Shown here in pieces: positions 60,506-64,000 of a stretch of 64,000 nt of DNA. A program made the position numbers and the translations under genes. Below the pieces are notes generated by a model. That model was not told where the DNA came from. It made no database searches and saw only the letters and a list, made by a program, of their open reading frames with translations. Source of the DNA: Chrysomallon squamiferum. Taxonomy: Eukaryota; Mollusca; Gastropoda; Neomphalida; Peltospiridae. The stretch covers positions 9,200,260-9,264,259 of the forward strand of contig CM022674.1 of the NCBI GenBank assembly GCA_012295275.1, read 5' to 3'. Position 1 is the first letter of the stretch, and every line of letters begins with the position of its first letter.

Positions 60506-60807
60506 ATCAAATGTCAGAAACATTGGTAAGAAATTTATTTCTGATTTACAACACAACGCGTGTTGTTTCGACAAAAAAAAATTTAAAAAAGGAAAAAAAA
60601 AAAAAAAAATCAGGTCGGTTAAAGATAGAAGAAAAACAGATACATGTAATAAGCTTATTGTAGAAATAAATAATAAAACAGTTATGAAGCTCCAAATAAT
60701 ATATTTTCTCATTCATATTAGGTTATTTCTGTTCGAACATTTATTTATTTAATTTTTGTATTGTGTAATTTTTGAAATAAATATATCGTTATCTACATTC
60801 GTTTGAG

Positions 60808-60844
<37 letters not shown>

Positions 60845-61212
60845 AGAAAGAGAAATAAATAAAATAAAGTAAATAAATAAATAACTGATATTTATTATTT
60901 ATTTAAAAACAAAAGCTCGATTACAGTAATTCTGAATTGATATTTTAAGCAAAGCATGTTATAAACTTAAATAAAAAGAACTATTACAGTGTTTTGGGAA
61001 AGGTATTTTGACGCAATATAGAGATGTAACATTTACGTTTAGGTTAGAAAGGTTATAATGACGTTGAAATGTTAAAGTGACGACATTTAGGGTAGATATT
61101 AGACATTAGAGTTACATTACACTCTCACCGGTATTAAATCATATCAATTAATTAATATTAAATTATACATATTCTCTGTTTATTTAAATACATTGAATAA
61201 ATGATCAAATAA

Positions 61213-63428
61213 CTATGTTCGGGTAGTGTCGTTAAATGATGTCTGTAACTCATGTTCTTCTGTTTCAGTTCTGTCTAACGTGTCCTCCAAAGCCTCGTTC
61301 TTAGTTTCGTTCAGAAGAAGGCACAAAGCTCCAGTAACAAAACTGACAAAACCCATCACTAGATAGGGCGCCATTAAGTCACGTCCTCGTCCCTGTAATT
61401 ATAATGTTTTAACATTTTGATACTAGGAAGAAAAACAAAATAGCAATGATGATGATGATGATAATAAAGTAAATAATCCGTCATTAAGAATCAATAACAA
61501 AAGCAAAACATCGTTATGAACAAGAACAAAATTAAAAACAAATTTTACCTAATGTAATTAAAAAAACGTATAGTATAAACTTATTCAAGATATAATTATA
61601 TCCCTCTATCCACCCATTTTATTTTTGTTATTTTATTCTTCGATGTAGTGTTTTATTAATATCACACATCACTTACAAGCGCCAAAACCTGTGATGATAC
61701 AATTCCACCAACTCGTGCTCCTGAATGACAGGCTGACATTCCTAGATTTCTGTAATAAGAACAGTCGGCTTCGTCCACAAAATTACAACATATACGTGCA
61801 ATTCCTGTTATGTTAAATGTTTTCTTTCTTTGTTCAATCAGACATTTTCATATTCTGGAAGAGCGACTTTCGATATTGGCCATATGTAAAAATATGTAAA
61901 GATATTAACTTGAAATTTAGGGTAATATCCAAGTCTTTAATCATGTAAAGGTTATTATTATTATTTATTTATTTTCTACTTAATTAATTAATTTTTGTTT
62001 TTGGCTCACCCTGAATATAAGGAATAACTGGTTATTGTCTTAAGATGCTGTTGGGCATTCAGACTTTCACAGGTTATAGCTCATATCTTAAGACAGTAAC
62101 CGATTATTCCCATTTTATATATATATATGGTTTTCTGCGTATATGTTTCGTTACAAATTCTACTTTCTTCTAAGACGGTGCTATTATTTTTTTGAATTTT
62201 TACGTGTAAATTAATATATGTAAATTAATACCTGATTACTGTAGGATATTGTTCAGCGGAAAAAACTTCTAGACCGTGCCATGCTATTATTAACAAAGTT
62301 TTAGCTAGAACTGCAAGCACTGTGTTTAAGACACCCTCCGGTTCTGATGGCACTAAATAATATAAAAAAATATAAATATTTATTTGGGGAGTAGAGACGG
62401 TTTTCTTAAAAAAACAAAACAATTAAGTAATAGTAGAGACAAATACGACTCAGGTATAAAGTATCTGTAAAACAGAAGAATAAAAAAAAAAAATGAAATT
62501 AATTGATGTTTATAGTTTAAACTCTGATTTTATGTGTACATGTATGTATGTACGCATGTACGCATATATGTATGTATATGTGTACGTACGCATGTATGTA
62601 TATATATGTATGTATGTAAGTATGTATGTATATATCTATGTGAGTTAGTGAGGGTGTATCAATGTATGTGTGTATGAGAGTGATTGTATGTATGTGGTTT
62701 AATCTATATATGTATGTATGTATGCTATGTATGCATGTATGTATGTATACGCATGCATGCAAGCATGTATGTCTGCCTATATGTGTATATGTTTTTTAAA
62801 TATCACGCCAGCTTATTACACAGAGTTAGCCAATTACCAAACACAACTGCTACAGCTAGTACAAAGCAAGATATACTTGTTCCGCAGAAAGCTGATGCAC
62901 AAGTCCAGCGTCGACCAATACTGAAATATATTAAATTAACAGTACATTCAAAAAAAATAAAATAATAATAATAAATAATAATAATAAAAAAATAAATTAA
63001 AAAAATTAAGAACAAAAATAAATAACCGACTGGTAGATACAAAGTAAAAATAAAATTTTGAATATAACAGTTCAAAGATCATCCCGGTCAGAATTGTGTT
63101 AGAAACCACCCAGAATAATTTTCTTGCCGACTGATGTTGTATTTTTATTTTTTTATTTTTTTTTTGGCAATGAAATTAATTTTATCTAGAAAATTAACGT
63201 CCACTTTCTTGTATGCGCTTCAGATTTCTAAAATTAATTTTACGAGCACGTATCTATTTTGTGACATAAATAAAACATATAGTTAGAACGTACCAGTTAG
63301 TAATGACAACAACCAACATTAAAGCAGGGAATTCGGTTACTTGCATTAACAACATGTTAACATAGAAATTTCCAGATAAATCGTCGACACCAAAACTTAT
63401 TGCATAGAACACAATGGAGCTGGATGCC
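61213..63428 (-). CDS. SLC22-like organic ion transporter, 3' part (last five exons)
   Basis: Membrane transporter of the major facilitator superfamily; SLC22 members carry organic cations, anions or carnitine across the plasma membrane. Exons: 63294-63428, 62838-62920, 62232-62352, 61677-61749, 61213-61392, all GT-AG and in phase. The protein reads FYVNMLLMQVTEFPALMLVV, then NCIGRRWTC, a hydrophobic segment, a helix ending EVFSAEQYPTVIRN, then LGMSACHSGARVGGIVSSQV, and a last helix APYLVMGFVSFVTGALCLLL before an acidic tail and TAG. The motifs GRR, AEQYPTVIRN and ARVGGI are typical of the second half (roughly TM7-TM12) of SLC22 proteins. Earlier exons lie beyond 64000. Substrate cannot be told from this part. 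Confidence 0.88.
62015..62120. repeat. Foldback (hairpin) inverted repeat in transporter intron
   Basis: GGAATAACTGGTTATTGTC at 62021 and following is mirrored by GACAGTAACCGATTATTCC ending at 62110. Both arms include the TCTTAAGA block, with a loop of about 35 bp, and the ATATAA flanks also pair partly. This is the size and shape of a small foldback element or solo MITE. Confidence 0.7.
62528..62790. repeat. (TATG)n-type microsatellite in transporter intron
   Basis: Imperfect TATG/TACG/CATG tetranucleotides over about 250 bp between the exons at 62232-62352 and 62838-62920. Confidence 0.9.
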
Positions 63429-63558
63429 CTAGAAAAATAACAATAGTTGTGTTAACAAAGGTATATATCACCGTAGACATAATGCAAGAATTAAAAATAC
63501 ATCAATGAATAGTTATACGCCTTCTACTATTATTGCTGCTGCAATTTCTGCTACTCTG

Positions 63559-63559
63559 T

Positions 63560-63618
<59 letters not shown>

Positions 63619-63631
63619 TTACTATTACTAT

Positions 63632-63669
<38 letters not shown>

Positions 63670-63711
63670 TTACTACTACTGCTACTGCTACTACTATACT
63701 ACTACTACTCT
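63559..63711. repeat. (CTA)n microsatellite upstream of the transporter exons
   Basis: About 150 bp of nearly pure CTA with ATT and CTG interruptions. It gives long runs of Leu or Tyr when translated and is not a gene. Confidence 0.97.
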
Positions 63712-64000
63712 GCTACTACAACTAGTAATAATAAAGTAAATAAATAAATTAAAGTATAATAAATAAAGTATCTTCCTAATCATTAACGTTTTTGAGAAAT
63801 CAAATAACATCAAATTTGTATCATCTGCTAGAGATGGGTGTTTTTTATAATATATTTATAACTACTCTTTTAAACTACTTGTTTCATCAACTCATTTAGA
63901 ACTTATTCAGATGCCTGCATTCTATAAAATAATATTTACACAACAATAAAATTAAACTAACATTCGAATACTTATACACATCATTTAGAAGCATATTTTA

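Noticed and set aside
60299-60529. Frames rich in Tyr/Ile/His/Thr on both strands
   Set aside because: Products of the compound AAT/AT/CATA microsatellite.
62517-62965. Frames rich in Tyr, Met, Val and His
   Set aside because: Translations of the TATG-type repeat overlapping a true transporter exon in the wrong frame or strand.
63505-63747. Poly-Leu and poly-Tyr reading frames of 70-80 codons
   Set aside because: They are translations of the (CTA)n microsatellite.

Overview
The window is nuclear DNA of an animal. It is very AT-rich and crowded with micro- and minisatellites. Its genes are split into many short exons with GT/AG borders and carry animal protein families: a GIGYF translational repressor, triosephosphate isomerase (TPI), an SLC22-type transporter and an AA15-like LPMO relic. 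Repeat style, intron sizes and the AA15-type sequence with mollusc-like Cys modules suggest a lophotrochozoan, most likely a cephalopod mollusc. The species is an inference; the sequence carries no unambiguous marker for it. || Layout. Positions 1-30293 hold no coding gene that I can support: about 30 kb of AT-rich DNA with simple repeats, several tandem minisatellites, a 176-bp-period duplication, and islands of more complex, less AT-rich sequence that are candidates for conserved regulatory elements. Positions 30294-47708 (minus strand) hold a complete GIGYF gene, reconstructed here as 29 coding exons of 3900 nt (1299 residues plus stop) with phase-consistent joins; a non-coding first exon and promoter lie near 48282-48352. 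Two of its introns contain transposons on the plus strand: a roughly 3-kb element with long terminal inverted repeats and a decayed transposase (32346-35319), and a decayed Tc1/mariner copy (about 39570-40330). Positions 50784-52183 (plus strand) hold an AA15 LPMO-like sequence that looks broken: a frameshift, a lost core segment and Asn where the catalytic N-terminal His belongs. Its 3' part still encodes two similar Cys-rich modules joined by a Ser/Thr-rich linker. Positions 54100-60034 (minus) hold a complete six-exon TPI gene of exactly 249 codons plus stop, with all catalytic residues. Positions 61213-63428 (minus) hold the last five exons of an SLC22-like transporter whose 5' part lies beyond the window. 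|| How the genes relate. They are ordinary neighbours and not a pathway: post-transcriptional repression (GIGYF with 4EHP and DDX6), glycolysis (TPI), membrane transport (SLC22-like) and a decayed polysaccharide-active protein. I see no bacterial-type operon, CRISPR array, tRNA, rRNA or viral gene. The points most worth a second look are the LPMO relic with its duplicated Cys module, the long-TIR element in GIGYF intron 25, a second diverged inverted-repeat element in TPI intron 4, a foldback hairpin in the transporter gene, and the complex non-coding islands of the first 30 kb.
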